A stretch of DNA of 36,881 nt from Clostridiaceae bacterium (GCA_012800515.1 JAAZJE010000012.1:1-36881), one strand, 5' to 3'. Shown: positions 24,537-33,676, counted from the stretch's first letter. Notes: generated from the letters alone by a model not told the origin. Made by a program: numbers and translations.

Positions 24537-25688
24537 TCATTCATCCTCCTCGGCACCGCCGCCCGCCGCGCGGCGGAGACGATTCATATAAGCCTCACCG
24601 CCCGAACCGGCGGACAAACCTTCCGCGAAAATAACCGCCGCTCCGACACGATCGAAAGAACGTAAAGCGGCAAAGAGTTCATGGGCCGCGGCGCTTGGAT
24701 CCGGCTCGGCGGCATAGACAATTACTTCCGGTCGCAACTCTGCCGACAATGCCGTCGGACCGCTTAAACCGCCTTTAAATGCCTCCAGAGTAGCTGACGA
24801 TATGAATAGACCTACAAGGCGCTCTACGCCTTCCTGAGGCGATTCAACGCTCAAATAGCGCTCGAGCCGAGCCCGTAGATCCTTTGCTCGCGCGCCACTG
24901 TCGTCGCCCGTAAAAATCTCCAGACGCGCCCGCGGTGCGTAATGGCGATATTTCTGTCCCGGCGACAGGGGCGGTGCTTGCGACCGGCTTTGCTCCCGTT
25001 GACTCGCTTCGGCGCACTCGCGGTTTTGTTCGGCTCGCTCGACACCGAAATACTCAGCAGTAAAATCCGCCAACATCTCCCGCGTCACGAGCCCCGGACG
25101 GAGAATTATCGGATAGTCATCGCGGGCGATAACCACGGTCGATTCAATACCGATCTGACAGGCGCCGCCGTCGACAATATAAGGAATCTTTCCGTCGAGA
25201 TCTTCCGCCACATCGCGCGCCACCGTCGGGCTGGGTCGCCCGGAGCGATTGGCCGAAGGCGCGGCCAAAGGAATCCCGGTCAGGCGCATGAGCGCCTGCG
25301 CGACCGGATTCTCAGGACAGCGAATCGCCACCGTATCCTGCCCGGCGCTGACGATATCCGGCACCCGTTCGTGGCGGGGCAGAACCAGAGTAAAAGGCCC
25401 GGGCATGAATCGCGCCATCAGGGCAACCTCAAATTCACTGATTCCGGTCGTCAGGTCGATTGCCAGGGACGGCTCCGACAAATGAATAATCAGGGGATTG
25501 TCGGCCGGGCGATCCTTAACTGCGAAAATCCGCGCCACCGTTGCCGCATTCAGAGCGGCGCCGCCCAGACCATAGACCGTCTCCGTCGGAAAAGCGACCA
25601 ACTCGCCGCGTCGCAAAGCCTCGGCCGGCTCCGCCAAAAGCCGTAAATCCGGCTCTTGCGCATCAACTTTGACTATCCGCGTCAGCAT
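24537..25688 (-). CDS. tsaC: L-threonylcarbamoyladenylate synthase, Sua5 type
   Basis: A 383-residue Sua5/YwlC-type enzyme. It makes threonylcarbamoyl-AMP from threonine, bicarbonate and ATP for the t6A37 modification of ANN-decoding tRNAs. The YrdC domain (about 10-215) shows FPTETVYGLGGAAL, KDRPADNPLIIHL and IPLAAPSANRSGRPSPT. The linker PGQKYRHYAPRARLEIF leads to the C-terminal Sua5 domain (about 265-370), so the protein is the long, two-domain form. A Glu/Arg/Gln-rich stretch (ERAEQNRECAEASQREQSRSQ) precedes the linker. The ATG follows the prfA stop by 2 nt. It lies in the operon yqhQ-prmC-prfA-tsaC-ywlE. Confidence 0.94.
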   Translation of the reverse strand: MLTRIVKVDAQEPDLRLLAEPAEALRRGELVAFPTETVYGLGGAALNAATVARIFAVKDRPADNPLIIHLSEPSLAIDLTTGISEFEVALMARFMPGPFTLVLPRHERVPDIVSAGQDTVAIRCPENPVAQALMRLTGIPLAAPSANRSGRPSPTVARDVAEDLDGKIPYIVDGGACQIGIESTVVIARDDYPIILRPGLVTREMLADFTAEYFGVERAEQNRECAEASQREQSRSQAPPLSPGQKYRHYAPRARLEIFTGDDSGARAKDLRARLERYLSVESPQEGVERLVGLFISSATLEAFKGGLSGPTALSAELRPEVIVYAAEPDPSAAAHELFAALRSFDRVGAAVIFAEGLSAGSGGEAYMNRLRRAAGGGAEEDE

Positions 25689-25690
25689 AT

Positions 25691-26779
25691 TTAGCCCTGT
25701 CCCTTTTCCAATAATTGCGCCTGATGATATTGCATCAACGGTTCAACCAAAAGATCCAACTGACCGGCCAGCACATCATCGAGACGATAAAGGGTCAGAC
25801 CGATACGGTGATCGGTAACCCGGCTCTGCGGATAATTATAAGTGCGGATGCGCTCGGAACGGTCGCCGGTACCGATTTGACTGCGCCTTTCGTCGGCGAT
25901 GCTCCCGGCCCGGGCGGCTTCTTCCTGATCAAGCAGAATGGCCCGCAATACCGCCAAAGCCCTTTCCTTATTCTGGAATTGTGAGCGCTGATCCTGACAG
26001 GTGACCACCGTCCCGGTCGGCAGATGGGTAATCCGAATCGCCGAGGAGGTTTTATTGACGTGCTGACCGCCGGCGCCGCTGGCCCGATAAGTATCGATTT
26101 GCAAGTCCTCCGGGCGAATTTCCACCTCGACCTCGTCGACCTCGGGCATGACCGCCACCGTCACGGTCGAAGTATGGATGCGTCCTCCGGACTCGGTCTC
26201 GGGCACCCGCTGAACGCGATGCACACCGCTCTCAAACTTCAGACGGCTGAAGACCTTCTGTCCGGCCAGGGCAAAGACTATCTGTTTATAACCGCCCAAG
26301 TCGGTCTCGTTTACATCGATCAACTCTACTCGAAAATTATGGGCGGCCGCATAGAGCGTGTACATATTGTAGAGCTCCGCCGCAAACAGCGCCGCTTCCT
26401 CCCCGCCCGCTCCGGCACGAATCTCGATGATGACATTGCGCTTATCGCGCGGGTCGCTCGGTAGCATCAGGACGCGGATCTCCTCACGCAATTCCGTCTC
26501 GCGTTCCGTCAATTCACCCAACTCATCGTAAATCATCCGCCGCAATTCCGGATCGGACGCGGCCTCCGCCTCCATGGAGGCGGTTTCCGCCTGAGCCGCA
26601 AGATTCTCGGCCAGTTCCCGGATCGACGCGGCAACTTCCTCAAGATCGGCCAATTCCTTACAGCAGGCCATATAGCGCTCGTGGTCGACGAGGACATCCG
26701 GATCGGCGGCCAAGGCCGTCAATTCCTCATAGCGACTTAAAACGCCTTTCAATTTTGCATCAATTTCCTTCGCTGCCAT
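25691..26779 (-). CDS. prfA: Peptide chain release factor 1 (RF1)
   Basis: 362 residues, the standard RF1 length. It decodes UAA and UAG and triggers peptide release. The coiled N-terminal domain (about 1-100) is followed by the codon-recognition domain, with VHRVQRVPETESGGRIHTSTVTVAVMPE, and the catalytic GGQ in RASGAGGQHVNKTSSAIR; the Gln is the target of PrmC, encoded just upstream. Start ATG 26779. The order prmC-prfA-tsaC fits modification, factor and tRNA-modification genes being co-transcribed. Confidence 0.97.
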   Translation of the reverse strand: MAAKEIDAKLKGVLSRYEELTALAADPDVLVDHERYMACCKELADLEEVAASIRELAENLAAQAETASMEAEAASDPELRRMIYDELGELTERETELREEIRVLMLPSDPRDKRNVIIEIRAGAGGEEAALFAAELYNMYTLYAAAHNFRVELIDVNETDLGGYKQIVFALAGQKVFSRLKFESGVHRVQRVPETESGGRIHTSTVTVAVMPEVDEVEVEIRPEDLQIDTYRASGAGGQHVNKTSSAIRITHLPTGTVVTCQDQRSQFQNKERALAVLRAILLDQEEAARAGSIADERRSQIGTGDRSERIRTYNYPQSRVTDHRIGLTLYRLDDVLAGQLDLLVEPLMQYHQAQLLEKGQG

Positions 26780-26818
26780 ATCACTCTCTTATCCGTATTC
26801 CCGTAACTCTTATCTGAG

Positions 26819-27853
26819 TTATCTGTTCCGCAGGCGCGCCGCAATCACCCGCGGATTTCCCGCGTAGTCGACATACTGCTTAACATCGCCGAGGCGGAAC
26901 CTTCCGTCCGGATCGGCCCACTCCTCAAACAGAGCCCGAATCGCCTCGCGCTGGTCATAGCCGTGCTCCAGGAGAATATAACCGCCGGGACGCAGATAGC
27001 GCGGCAAACCGGCCAAAATCCGGCGAATTATCGCCAAGCCGTCCGTACCTCCGTCGAGCGCCGCCAAAGGTTCGTGCTCCCTGACCTCGGCGTCGAGCCC
27101 GGCCAGATCCGCCGTCGGTATATATGGTGGATTGCCGAAGATCAGGTCAAAAGTTCCGTACACATCCGTGGGCGGATAGATATCCGTCTCGACCAAATTC
27201 ACCAGATGTTCGGCATAATGAGCCTCGACATTGCGCGCCGCCACACTCAGAGCGCGGGAGGAATTGTCCGTCGCCACAAGAGACTCAACGCGCGCTCCGG
27301 CCGTCCTGACCCGCTCCATCTGCAGAGCCAAAGCGAGACAGCCGCTACCGGTGCCGATCTCCAAAATGCGGGCGCCGTGATAAAACTCCGAACTCAATCC
27401 TTCCGTTAGCAACACATCCAAAATCCGTTCCAGTAGCACCTCGCTGTCGGAACGCGGAATCAGCACATCATCCGTACAGATAATCTCCAGACCCATGAAG
27501 GTGGTATAGCCGACAACGTAGGCCAAAGGACGTCCGTTAAGATAGGTCAGCGCCATTCTGCGAAAGAGATCCCGCGCGTGACGTAATTGAGCCGTATCGA
27601 TCTTGGCCTCGGAAGCGGCAAACATCAGCAGATTATCCTTTGCCTCGCGCAACAAGTCCGCGAATTTCTCCCGGCGTCTGACCGATAATTCCAGCGGCGT
27701 CGTTTTCAGCGCGGCCGCCAATAATTCGCATAATTTATCCCGCACCTCGTCATCGGATAGATTTCCGTCTCTCCAAGCGGAACGGCGCTTCTTCAGCCAG
27801 ATTAGACTGCCATTCAAAAGATCAGCTAAGCTCCGGTCAAACAGCCCGCTCAT
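26819..27853 (-). CDS. prmC: Release factor glutamine methyltransferase PrmC
   Basis: Methylates the GGQ glutamine of RF1 and RF2 using SAM. 344 residues from ATG 27853. This start overlaps the yqhQ stop as ATGA, so it is preferred to GTG 27859. The helical N-terminal domain, longer than usual, is followed by GRPLAYVVGYTTFMGLEI, the SAM-binding ILEIGTGSGCLALAL (about 184-198), and the substrate-binding NPPYIP (FGNPPYIPTADLAGLDAEVREHEPLAALDGGTDGL), the family hallmark. prfA follows after 39 nt. Confidence 0.96.
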   Translation of the reverse strand: MSGLFDRSLADLLNGSLIWLKKRRSAWRDGNLSDDEVRDKLCELLAAALKTTPLELSVRRREKFADLLREAKDNLLMFAASEAKIDTAQLRHARDLFRRMALTYLNGRPLAYVVGYTTFMGLEIICTDDVLIPRSDSEVLLERILDVLLTEGLSSEFYHGARILEIGTGSGCLALALQMERVRTAGARVESLVATDNSSRALSVAARNVEAHYAEHLVNLVETDIYPPTDVYGTFDLIFGNPPYIPTADLAGLDAEVREHEPLAALDGGTDGLAIIRRILAGLPRYLRPGGYILLEHGYDQREAIRALFEEWADPDGRFRLGDVKQYVDYAGNPRVIAARLRNR

Positions 27854-28992
27854 CGCCACAAGTCCGCATCAGGATCATCCGGCAGAACCGCCTGTAAAGC
27901 CGTAACCGCCACCTCTAACATCTCCCGATCCGGTTCGCGCGTCGTCAGTCGCTGCGTCAACAGACCGGGGGCGGCAAAAATTCGGGCCGGCAATGTCGTA
28001 CTGTGCTTACCCACCCACAACAACAGCTCATAAGAAAGACCGGCTATCAGCGGCAGAAGCAAGAGGCGTATCAACAGGTTCAGCCAGATACCGTACCAGC
28101 CAACCACGGCAAAAACCAATACGCTGATTATAATCAACTGAATCAGGAACGAGGTTCCGCAACGCGGGTGGAAGCGGCTGTAAGTAGCAGCGGCCTCTGC
28201 GGTCATTTCATCGCCGTGTTCGTAACAGGCGATCGCTTTATGCTCTGCGCCGTGATACATCCAGATCCGCCGCAGATCCGGCAGGAGCGAGGTCAGACCC
28301 AGATAACTCAGTAATATGACGATCCTAATCAGGCCTTCGAATAAATTATAAAAAAAACTCATTCCCCAGGCCTGCTGAGCGGAACGCGGACCCAAAATCA
28401 GTCCCGCGACTAAATTCGGCAATAAGATGAACAGCCCGACCGCGATCGTCATACTCAGCGCCACGGTCAGACCAAGTTGCAACGAACTCATCGTCGAGGA
28501 CTTGGCCGACTTTTCCGTTGATTCTTTTACCAAGCCGGCGGTTTCAATCTCCGCCGCTTCGACCTCGTTAGTCTCGACATCCGCAGGCTCAACCTCAGTC
28601 TCGGGGGTTTTGACCTCCACAGCTTCGGAAACAGCACTGTCGACGTCCTCGGTATTTTTCTCGGCTTCCTTCACCTGATCCGTCTGATCCGCCTCGAAAT
28701 ACTCGGCCGACTTGAAAATTGCCTTCATACCCATTTTCAGCTGACGGAACAGACGCACACTGCCGCGCACAACCGGCAATCTCGCCCAGATATCGTCGGT
28801 TTTCGGCAGGGGCAGTGCTTCCGTTTCGATGCGGCCGTCGGCCCGTCGACAGCACATCGCAACCCGTTCCGGCCCCATCATCAGGAGACCCTCGATCAGA
28901 GCCTGGCCGCCTATTTTGGTGCGCCGCACCGGACGCCCCGAATTCAGTTCCGATGTATATGTCTTCGCTTTTTTCGTCTTATCGCCGTTCAT
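27850..28992 (-). CDS. yqhQ: DUF1385 membrane protein YqhQ
   Basis: 380 residues. DUF1385 hallmarks: KIGGQALIEGLLMMGPERVAMCCRRADG near the N-terminus; the internal WMYHGAEHKAIACYEHGDEMT with conserved His and Glu; and SRFHPRCGTSFLIQLI. Four or five membrane segments lie in the C-terminal half. Molecular function is not established; in Bacillota the gene commonly precedes prmC-prfA. Between the first domain and the first membrane helix lies an acidic low-complexity insert of about 60 residues (EKNTEDVDSAVSEAVEVKTPETEVEPADVE...). Start ATG 28992; the upstream GGTGA is a weak ribosome-binding site. A hairpin terminator of rpmE ends only 20 bp upstream. Confidence 0.9.
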   Translation of the reverse strand: MNGDKTKKAKTYTSELNSGRPVRRTKIGGQALIEGLLMMGPERVAMCCRRADGRIETEALPLPKTDDIWARLPVVRGSVRLFRQLKMGMKAIFKSAEYFEADQTDQVKEAEKNTEDVDSAVSEAVEVKTPETEVEPADVETNEVEAAEIETAGLVKESTEKSAKSSTMSSLQLGLTVALSMTIAVGLFILLPNLVAGLILGPRSAQQAWGMSFFYNLFEGLIRIVILLSYLGLTSLLPDLRRIWMYHGAEHKAIACYEHGDEMTAEAAATYSRFHPRCGTSFLIQLIIISVLVFAVVGWYGIWLNLLIRLLLLPLIAGLSYELLLWVGKHSTTLPARIFAAPGLLTQRLTTREPDREMLEVAVTALQAVLPDDPDADLWR

Positions 28993-29011
28993 TTCGGTTC
29001 ACCATAGACAT

Positions 29012-29058
29012 AAAATTACCGTGAATTACCGCCAGTCCAAGCGGTAGCTTCACGGTAA
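29012..29058 (-). terminator. Hairpin terminator between rpmE and yqhQ
   Basis: TTACCGTGAA (29058-29049) pairs perfectly with TTCACGGTAA (29025-29016), with a second TACCGC/GCGGTA stem above it, then TTTTATG on the minus strand. The short T-run may allow partial read-through into yqhQ, which has no clear promoter of its own. Confidence 0.75.
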
Positions 29059-29075
29059 AGCTCGCCGTTATGCGG

Positions 29076-29276
29076 CTACCTGTTTTGCATCCGCCTCTGG
29101 AAACGCTCCACGCGTCCGCCGGTATCGACCAACTTCTGCTTACCGGTAAAATACGGATGGCATTTGGAACACAGGTCTACCCTGATGTTCTCCACCGTGG
29201 ATCGCGTCTCGAAGCTCTCACCGCAGGCGCACTGCACCGTGCACTTTGAATATTTCGGATGTATATCTTTACGCAT
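29076..29276 (-). CDS. rpmE: Ribosomal protein bL31 (zinc form)
   Basis: 66 residues, [62 protein letters not shown]. The Cys set C16, C18, C36, C39 (CAC...CSKC) makes it the zinc-binding type. Such genes often coexist with a Cys-free paralog used under zinc starvation; none is in this window. Start ATG 29276 with GGAG upstream. It stands alone between lon and yqhQ. Confidence 0.97.
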   Translation of the reverse strand: MRKDIHPKYSKCTVQCACGESFETRSTVENIRVDLCSKCHPYFTGKQKLVDTGGRVERFQRRMQNR

Positions 29277-29311
29277 TTTTATTCTCCTCCCATAGACAGG
29301 GACGGCGCAAC

Positions 29312-29340
29312 TCTGTACGACGTATCCCAGCCACAGTCAA
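29312..29340 (-). promoter_or_regulatory. Promoter of rpmE
   Basis: TTGACT (29340-29335), a 17-nt spacer and TACAGA (29317-29312) on the minus strand, just after the lon stop. The -35 is good and the -10 poor. Confidence 0.45.
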
Positions 29341-29349
29341 CTTATTATT

Positions 29350-32058
29350 TTACTCCTCCCGAGGGGTAGCGTCAAGAGCGATACTCAGAACCTCATCTAT
29401 CGTCCGCACCGGCATGATCTCCAGGCGTTTGAGCACCGAATCGGGCATCTCACTCAATTCGCGCTTATTCGTTTGCGGAATCAGCACTCTTGTTATTCCG
29501 GCGCGGTCAGCCGCGATCAGCTTCTCTTTGAGTCCGCCGATCGGCAGCACCCGCCCGTGCGTGGTCAGCTCGCCGGTCATGGCGATATCGCTACGTACGG
29601 GACGCCCGGTAAATACTGAAACCAGTCCGGTCGCCAAAGTAACTCCGGCTGAAGGACCGTCCTTGGGCACGGCTCCTTCCGGAATATGAATATGGATATC
29701 GTTATCCTTGTAGAAGTTGTCCTCAATGCCGAAATCGCGCGAATGAGCACGCAGATAGGCCAGTGCCACCTTCGCCGACTCCTGCATCACCTCGCCCAGC
29801 TGACCGGTCATTTCGAGCTTACCCGTGCCCGGCATGCGATTGACCTCGATGCTCATCGTCTCTCCGCCGACCGCCGTCCAGGCCAAACCGGTGACCACAC
29901 CAATCTGATTAATCTTCTGCAGCTCGTCCTCGTAATACTTGGGCAGACCTAAATAGTCCCCGATATTCTGGGCGGTGATCCGAATCCCGGCTCCCTGCTT
30001 CTCGCCTATTTCCAAAGCGGCCTTGCGGCAGAGGCGCGCTAATTCGCGCTCCAACTGACGCACGCCCGCCTCGCGAGTATAGCCTCGAATCAGGGCATTA
30101 AGGCCGGAATCGGTTATGTGCATCTCTTTCCTGGTCAGCGAATGCTTTTTAAGCTGACGCGGCAACAGATGGCGACGGGCGATGCGCTCTTTCTCATACT
30201 GGGTATAGCCGTTCAGGCGGATCATTTCCATGCGATCCAGCAATGCCGGCGGTATGGCCTCCGCATCATTGGCCGTCGTAATAAATAGCACCTTGGAAAG
30301 ATCAAAAGGAATATCTAAGTAATGATCCATAAAGTGATCATTCTGCGCCGGATCCAAAGCTTCCAAAAGCGCAGAAGAAGGATCACCGCGGAAGTCAGAA
30401 CCGAGCTTGTCTATTTCATCCAGCAAGATCAGGGGGTTGGAAACCTTCGCCTGACGCATCGATTGAATTATGCGTCCCGGCATGGCTCCGATATAGGTGC
30501 GGCGATGTCCGCGGATTTCCGCCTCGTCCCGCACTCCACCCAGAGAAAACTGCACATAGCGGCGGCGCAGAGCGGTCGCTATCGAGCGCGCCACCGAGGT
30601 CTTACCGACGCCGGGTGGACCGACCAGACAGAGAATCGGCGCAACTTCACCGTCATTCTCACGCTCGGCCTGTAATTTGCGCACGGCGAGATACTCGAGA
30701 ATGCGCTCCTTAACATACTCCAGCCCATAATGGTCGCGATCCAATTGTCGCCGTGCCTTGGCGATATCGTGATTCTCATGCGCCTCTTTGCCCCAAGGTA
30801 ACTCAAAGACCAAGTCCAAATAGTTGCGTTGCACCGACGCCTCAGGGAAAGCCGGCGGGTATTTATTGAGCTTATTGATTTCTTTCTCCAGGCGTTCCCG
30901 CCAAGCGTCGGGAATCGGTGTCTTGGCCAAGAGCTTAAGATAAGCGGCAACCTCATCCTCCGTCGTTTCTCCCTCGCCCAGCTCGTCACGAATTACCCGC
31001 ATCTCCTCACGCAAAAAATACTCGCGCTGATCCTGCGAAATAGAGGAATGAACCTTATTCATGAGATCGGCGCGATATTCGGCCATCTTAATCTCACGCT
31101 CCAGGATTTCGGAAATATTTGTATAGCGTTCCACAAGATCCAGCGTGCCGAGAATATCGATCACCTGTTCCAGTTCCAGTTCCAGCGTCGCGGCGACAAA
31201 ATTCGTTATGAGGTCGAAATCGTCCTGCAGAGCCAAATGTGCAACCAAGTCGCGCGGAACTTTACGGGTCAATTGAATATACTCAAAAAAGCGATCCAGC
31301 AGGTCACGCTTATATACTTCCAGACGTAGCTTGTCATCTTCATTCAAAGGTGCGGCTCGTCCGAGACGCACCTTTGCCAGGGCAAAATCGCTCTTATTGT
31401 AAAAGCTGACCAATTCGGCACGGTCCACTCCGCCAACCAGAACTCGCAACGCACCTTCCCTTTGGCCGTCGTCAATATCCAGAATACGCGCCACACAGCC
31501 CCAAGTGTAGAGATCGGATTCCTTCGGCCAACTCTTATTTAAGTCGCGCTGGGCTATCAGGAAAATCGGCAGATTGTCGTCCATCGCCTTCATCACAGCG
31601 GCCTTGGAACGGCGCCTGGCGATATCCAGGCTGATGGTAATATGAGGTAGCGGCGACATCCCTCTCAGAGGCACACAGGGCAGGATCAATTCGTCCGTGA
31701 ATATCGCCCCGATTTCCTCATCACTCATCGGGTCATCACCGTCCTCGGAATTATCGTCACCGCTGTCGAAGATACGATGGCGATACCGCTTATAGCGATC
31801 AACGAGAACCGAATTTTCATCCTGCTCCGCGTCACCGTCATCTATAGTATCCGGATAGAAATCTTCCTCCGGGAAGTCCCCCTCCGGCAGATCGTTCTCT
31901 AACAGATCGTCCTCCGACAAACCATCCTCCGACAAACCATCCTTCTGCAGCCCATCCTCCGGCAAATAATCGGCAAGCCGGTACGGCGAACTCTCCACAT
32001 CACCGAAAGTGAAAATATAATCATAGCGGAGGCGTCCGTTCGGCTGAATCCCACTCAT
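29350..32058 (-). CDS. lon: ATP-dependent protease Lon with acidic N-terminal extension
   Basis: A LonA-type AAA+ serine protease that degrades misfolded and regulatory proteins. From ATG 32058 it has 902 residues. The substrate-binding LAN domain begins only near residue 122 (LILPCVPLRGMSPLPH), whereas in usual Lon it starts within the first 15 or so. The AAA module shows GPPGVGKTSVARSIA (about 480) and ILLDEIDKLGSDFRGDP. The protease domain has PKDGPSAGVTLATGL with the catalytic Ser near 803 and GGLKEK with the Lys near 846. The extension contains seven acidic pentapeptide repeats and then an Asp/Glu-rich stretch. The start is uncertain: ATG 32058 has only GAGAG nearby, and ATGs at 32085 and 32115 are in frame without better sites. 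Confidence 0.93.
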   Translation of the reverse strand: MSGIQPNGRLRYDYIFTFGDVESSPYRLADYLPEDGLQKDGLSEDGLSEDDLLENDLPEGDFPEEDFYPDTIDDGDAEQDENSVLVDRYKRYRHRIFDSGDDNSEDGDDPMSDEEIGAIFTDELILPCVPLRGMSPLPHITISLDIARRRSKAAVMKAMDDNLPIFLIAQRDLNKSWPKESDLYTWGCVARILDIDDGQREGALRVLVGGVDRAELVSFYNKSDFALAKVRLGRAAPLNEDDKLRLEVYKRDLLDRFFEYIQLTRKVPRDLVAHLALQDDFDLITNFVAATLELELEQVIDILGTLDLVERYTNISEILEREIKMAEYRADLMNKVHSSISQDQREYFLREEMRVIRDELGEGETTEDEVAAYLKLLAKTPIPDAWRERLEKEINKLNKYPPAFPEASVQRNYLDLVFELPWGKEAHENHDIAKARRQLDRDHYGLEYVKERILEYLAVRKLQAERENDGEVAPILCLVGPPGVGKTSVARSIATALRRRYVQFSLGGVRDEAEIRGHRRTYIGAMPGRIIQSMRQAKVSNPLILLDEIDKLGSDFRGDPSSALLEALDPAQNDHFMDHYLDIPFDLSKVLFITTANDAEAIPPALLDRMEMIRLNGYTQYEKERIARRHLLPRQLKKHSLTRKEMHITDSGLNALIRGYTREAGVRQLERELARLCRKAALEIGEKQGAGIRITAQNIGDYLGLPKYYEDELQKINQIGVVTGLAWTAVGGETMSIEVNRMPGTGKLEMTGQLGEVMQESAKVALAYLRAHSRDFGIEDNFYKDNDIHIHIPEGAVPKDGPSAGVTLATGLVSVFTGRPVRSDIAMTGELTTHGRVLPIGGLKEKLIAADRAGITRVLIPQTNKRELSEMPDSVLKRLEIMPVRTIDEVLSIALDATPREE
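31858..31962 (-). repeat. Seven tandem 15-bp units coding acidic pentapeptides in lon
   Basis: The translated block is PEDGL QKDGL SEDGL SEDDL LENDL PEGDF PEEDF, seven consecutive five-residue units. At DNA level adjacent units are near-identical 15-mers (such as two copies of CCTCCGACAAACCAT on the + strand), so the array probably grew by slippage or unequal exchange. Confidence 0.85.
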
Positions 32059-32370
32059 AACTCTCTTCTCAAGCTTTAGTCTCATATTTACGTTTATAAT
32101 CTGCAACGAACGCATCCGACGTTCGGTTTATCCTCTCTGCAAATTTGCCGAACGATCACAACCCGTCCTGCAACTGGCTAATCTTAACATATCCGACGCT
32201 CTCCTGTCGGGCCCGCTGTCCCGTTTTGTCGCTATTTCCCGTCTTTTTCTTTTGGCGTCACTGTGTCGTATATAGACAAACAGGAAGCCTCCGGACGGAG
32301 ACTCCCCGTTTTACATTGTTAGCTTTAGCTTACAGTACAGTTTTCGCTACAAGTGCGGAGTGCCGCGTTT
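32059..32370. other. Non-coding region between tuf and lon
   Basis: I see no gene here. GGGGAGT-CTCCG-TC-CGGAG-GCTTCC (minus strand, about 32307-32283) is a hairpin that could end tuf transcription, but a T-run is lacking on that side. For lon, an extended -10 (TGTTAAGAT) about 18 nt after CCGACA is a weak promoter candidate near 32180-32210. No CIRCE or CtsR-type heat-shock operator is evident. Confidence 0.4.
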
Positions 32371-33570
32371 TTATCCGGCGATATCCGTAACGCTACCGGC
32401 ACCGACCGTATGTCCGCCCTCACGAATGGCAAAGCTGGTTCCCTTCTCAATGGCGATTGGGGTGATCAGCTCGATATTCATATTAACGTGGTCACCGGGC
32501 AGGACCATCTCAACGCCCTCGGGCAGATTGATGACGCCGGTAACGTCGGTCGTGCGGAAGAAGAACTGCGGACGATAACCGCTGAAGAAAGGCTTGTGGC
32601 GGCCGCCCTCGTCCTTAGTCAGTACGTAAACCTGACCGGCGAACTTCGTGTAAGGATTGATCGAACCGGGCTTGCATATAACCTGGCCGCGCTCGATCTC
32701 CGTCCGGGCAATACCGCGTAGCAACAGTCCAACATTGTCGCCGGGCTCGGCACGATCAAGCAGCTTGTGGAACATTTCCACACCGGTAACAACCGAGGCC
32801 AGAGGCTTATCGCGCAGACCGACGATCTGAACCGGGTCTCCGACCTTGATAACACCGCGCTCGACACGACCCGTGGCAACCGTTCCACGACCGGTAATCG
32901 TAAACACGTCCTCAACCGGCATGGCAAAGGGCTTGTCCGTATCACGCTCGGGCGTCGGGATGAACTCGTCGACGGCAGCCATCAGATCGAGAATCGGCTT
33001 GTAAACCGGATCGTTGATGTCGGTGCTTTCGGAGTCGAGCGCCTGTTGGGCCGAACCCTGAATCAGCGGCGTGTCGTCGCCCGGGAACTCATACATATCG
33101 AGCAGTTCGCGAACTTCCATGTCGGAGAGTTCAATCATGTCCTCGTCGGCGATATCGCACTTATTCAGGAACACGACGATAGCCGGAACACCGACCTGGC
33201 GCGCCAGCAGGATGTGCTCACGTGTCTGGGGCATCGGGCCGTCAGCGGCGGAAACAACGAGAATCGCGCCGTCCATCTGCGCTGCGCCTGTAATCATATT
33301 TTTGATATAGTCAGCGTGACCGGGGCAGTCAACATGGGCATAGTGGCGGTTCTCGGTTTCGTACTCGACGTGAGACGTATTGATAGTAATACCGCGCTCT
33401 TTTTCCTCCGGAGCCTTGTCGATCTGATCATAGGCTTCGAACTTGGCGTGACCCTGCATTGCCAAAACTTTCGTTATGGCAGCAGTCAAGGTAGTCTTGC
33501 CATGGTCGACATGTCCGATTGTTCCAATGTTGACATGTGGCTTAGTTCTGACAAATTTTTCTTTAGCCAT
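32371..33570 (-). CDS. tuf: Elongation factor Tu
   Basis: 399 residues, standard length. It delivers aminoacyl-tRNA to the ribosome. G-motifs are GHVDHGKTT (19-27), the switch I region [17 protein letters not shown] and the SAL-type GSA (QGSAQQAL). Domains II and III are intact ([27 protein letters not shown]-like [17 protein letters not shown]; the C-terminal [14 protein letters not shown]). Start ATG 33570 with GGAGG upstream. It is the last gene of the str cluster but has its own promoter. Confidence 0.98.
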   Translation of the reverse strand: MAKEKFVRTKPHVNIGTIGHVDHGKTTLTAAITKVLAMQGHAKFEAYDQIDKAPEEKERGITINTSHVEYETENRHYAHVDCPGHADYIKNMITGAAQMDGAILVVSAADGPMPQTREHILLARQVGVPAIVVFLNKCDIADEDMIELSDMEVRELLDMYEFPGDDTPLIQGSAQQALDSESTDINDPVYKPILDLMAAVDEFIPTPERDTDKPFAMPVEDVFTITGRGTVATGRVERGVIKVGDPVQIVGLRDKPLASVVTGVEMFHKLLDRAEPGDNVGLLLRGIARTEIERGQVICKPGSINPYTKFAGQVYVLTKDEGGRHKPFFSGYRPQFFFRTTDVTGVINLPEGVEMVLPGDHVNMNIELITPIAIEKGTSFAIREGGHTVGAGSVTDIAG

Positions 33571-33592
33571 TATTAATATTTCCTCCTTATTT

Positions 33593-33614
33593 GTGCGGTT
33601 CCTTTTTGCCGCAC
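33593..33614 (-). promoter_or_regulatory. Hairpin before the tuf ribosome-binding site
   Basis: GTGCGG-CAAAAAGGAA-CCGCAC (minus strand) is a perfect 6-bp hairpin ending about 6 nt before the AAGGAGG of tuf. It may stabilise the message or keep the ribosome-binding site open; no T-run follows. Confidence 0.5.
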
Positions 33615-33648
33615 TCCTTCCTTTTGTTTGCGTATGCCCGCAGAATGT

Positions 33649-33676
33649 ATTTTACACGAAGATTTAAATTCTGCAA
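33649..33676 (-). promoter_or_regulatory. Promoter of tuf
   Basis: TTGCAG (33676-33671), a 16-nt spacer and TAAAAT (33654-33649) on the minus strand in the fusA-tuf gap. The promoter is bracketed by GCAGAAT and ATTCTGC inverted repeats. The leader would be about 70 nt. tuf could thus be transcribed both with the str operon and alone. Confidence 0.55.

Noticed and set aside
29350-32115. lon start at 32115 as in the ORF track
   Set aside because: No ribosome-binding site at proper distance, and the 19 added residues look unrelated; ATG 32058 is preferred, though not firmly.
32059-32370. Heat-shock operator (CIRCE or CtsR site) upstream of lon
   Set aside because: No TTAGCACTC inverted repeat and no tandem GTCAAA-type heptads were found.
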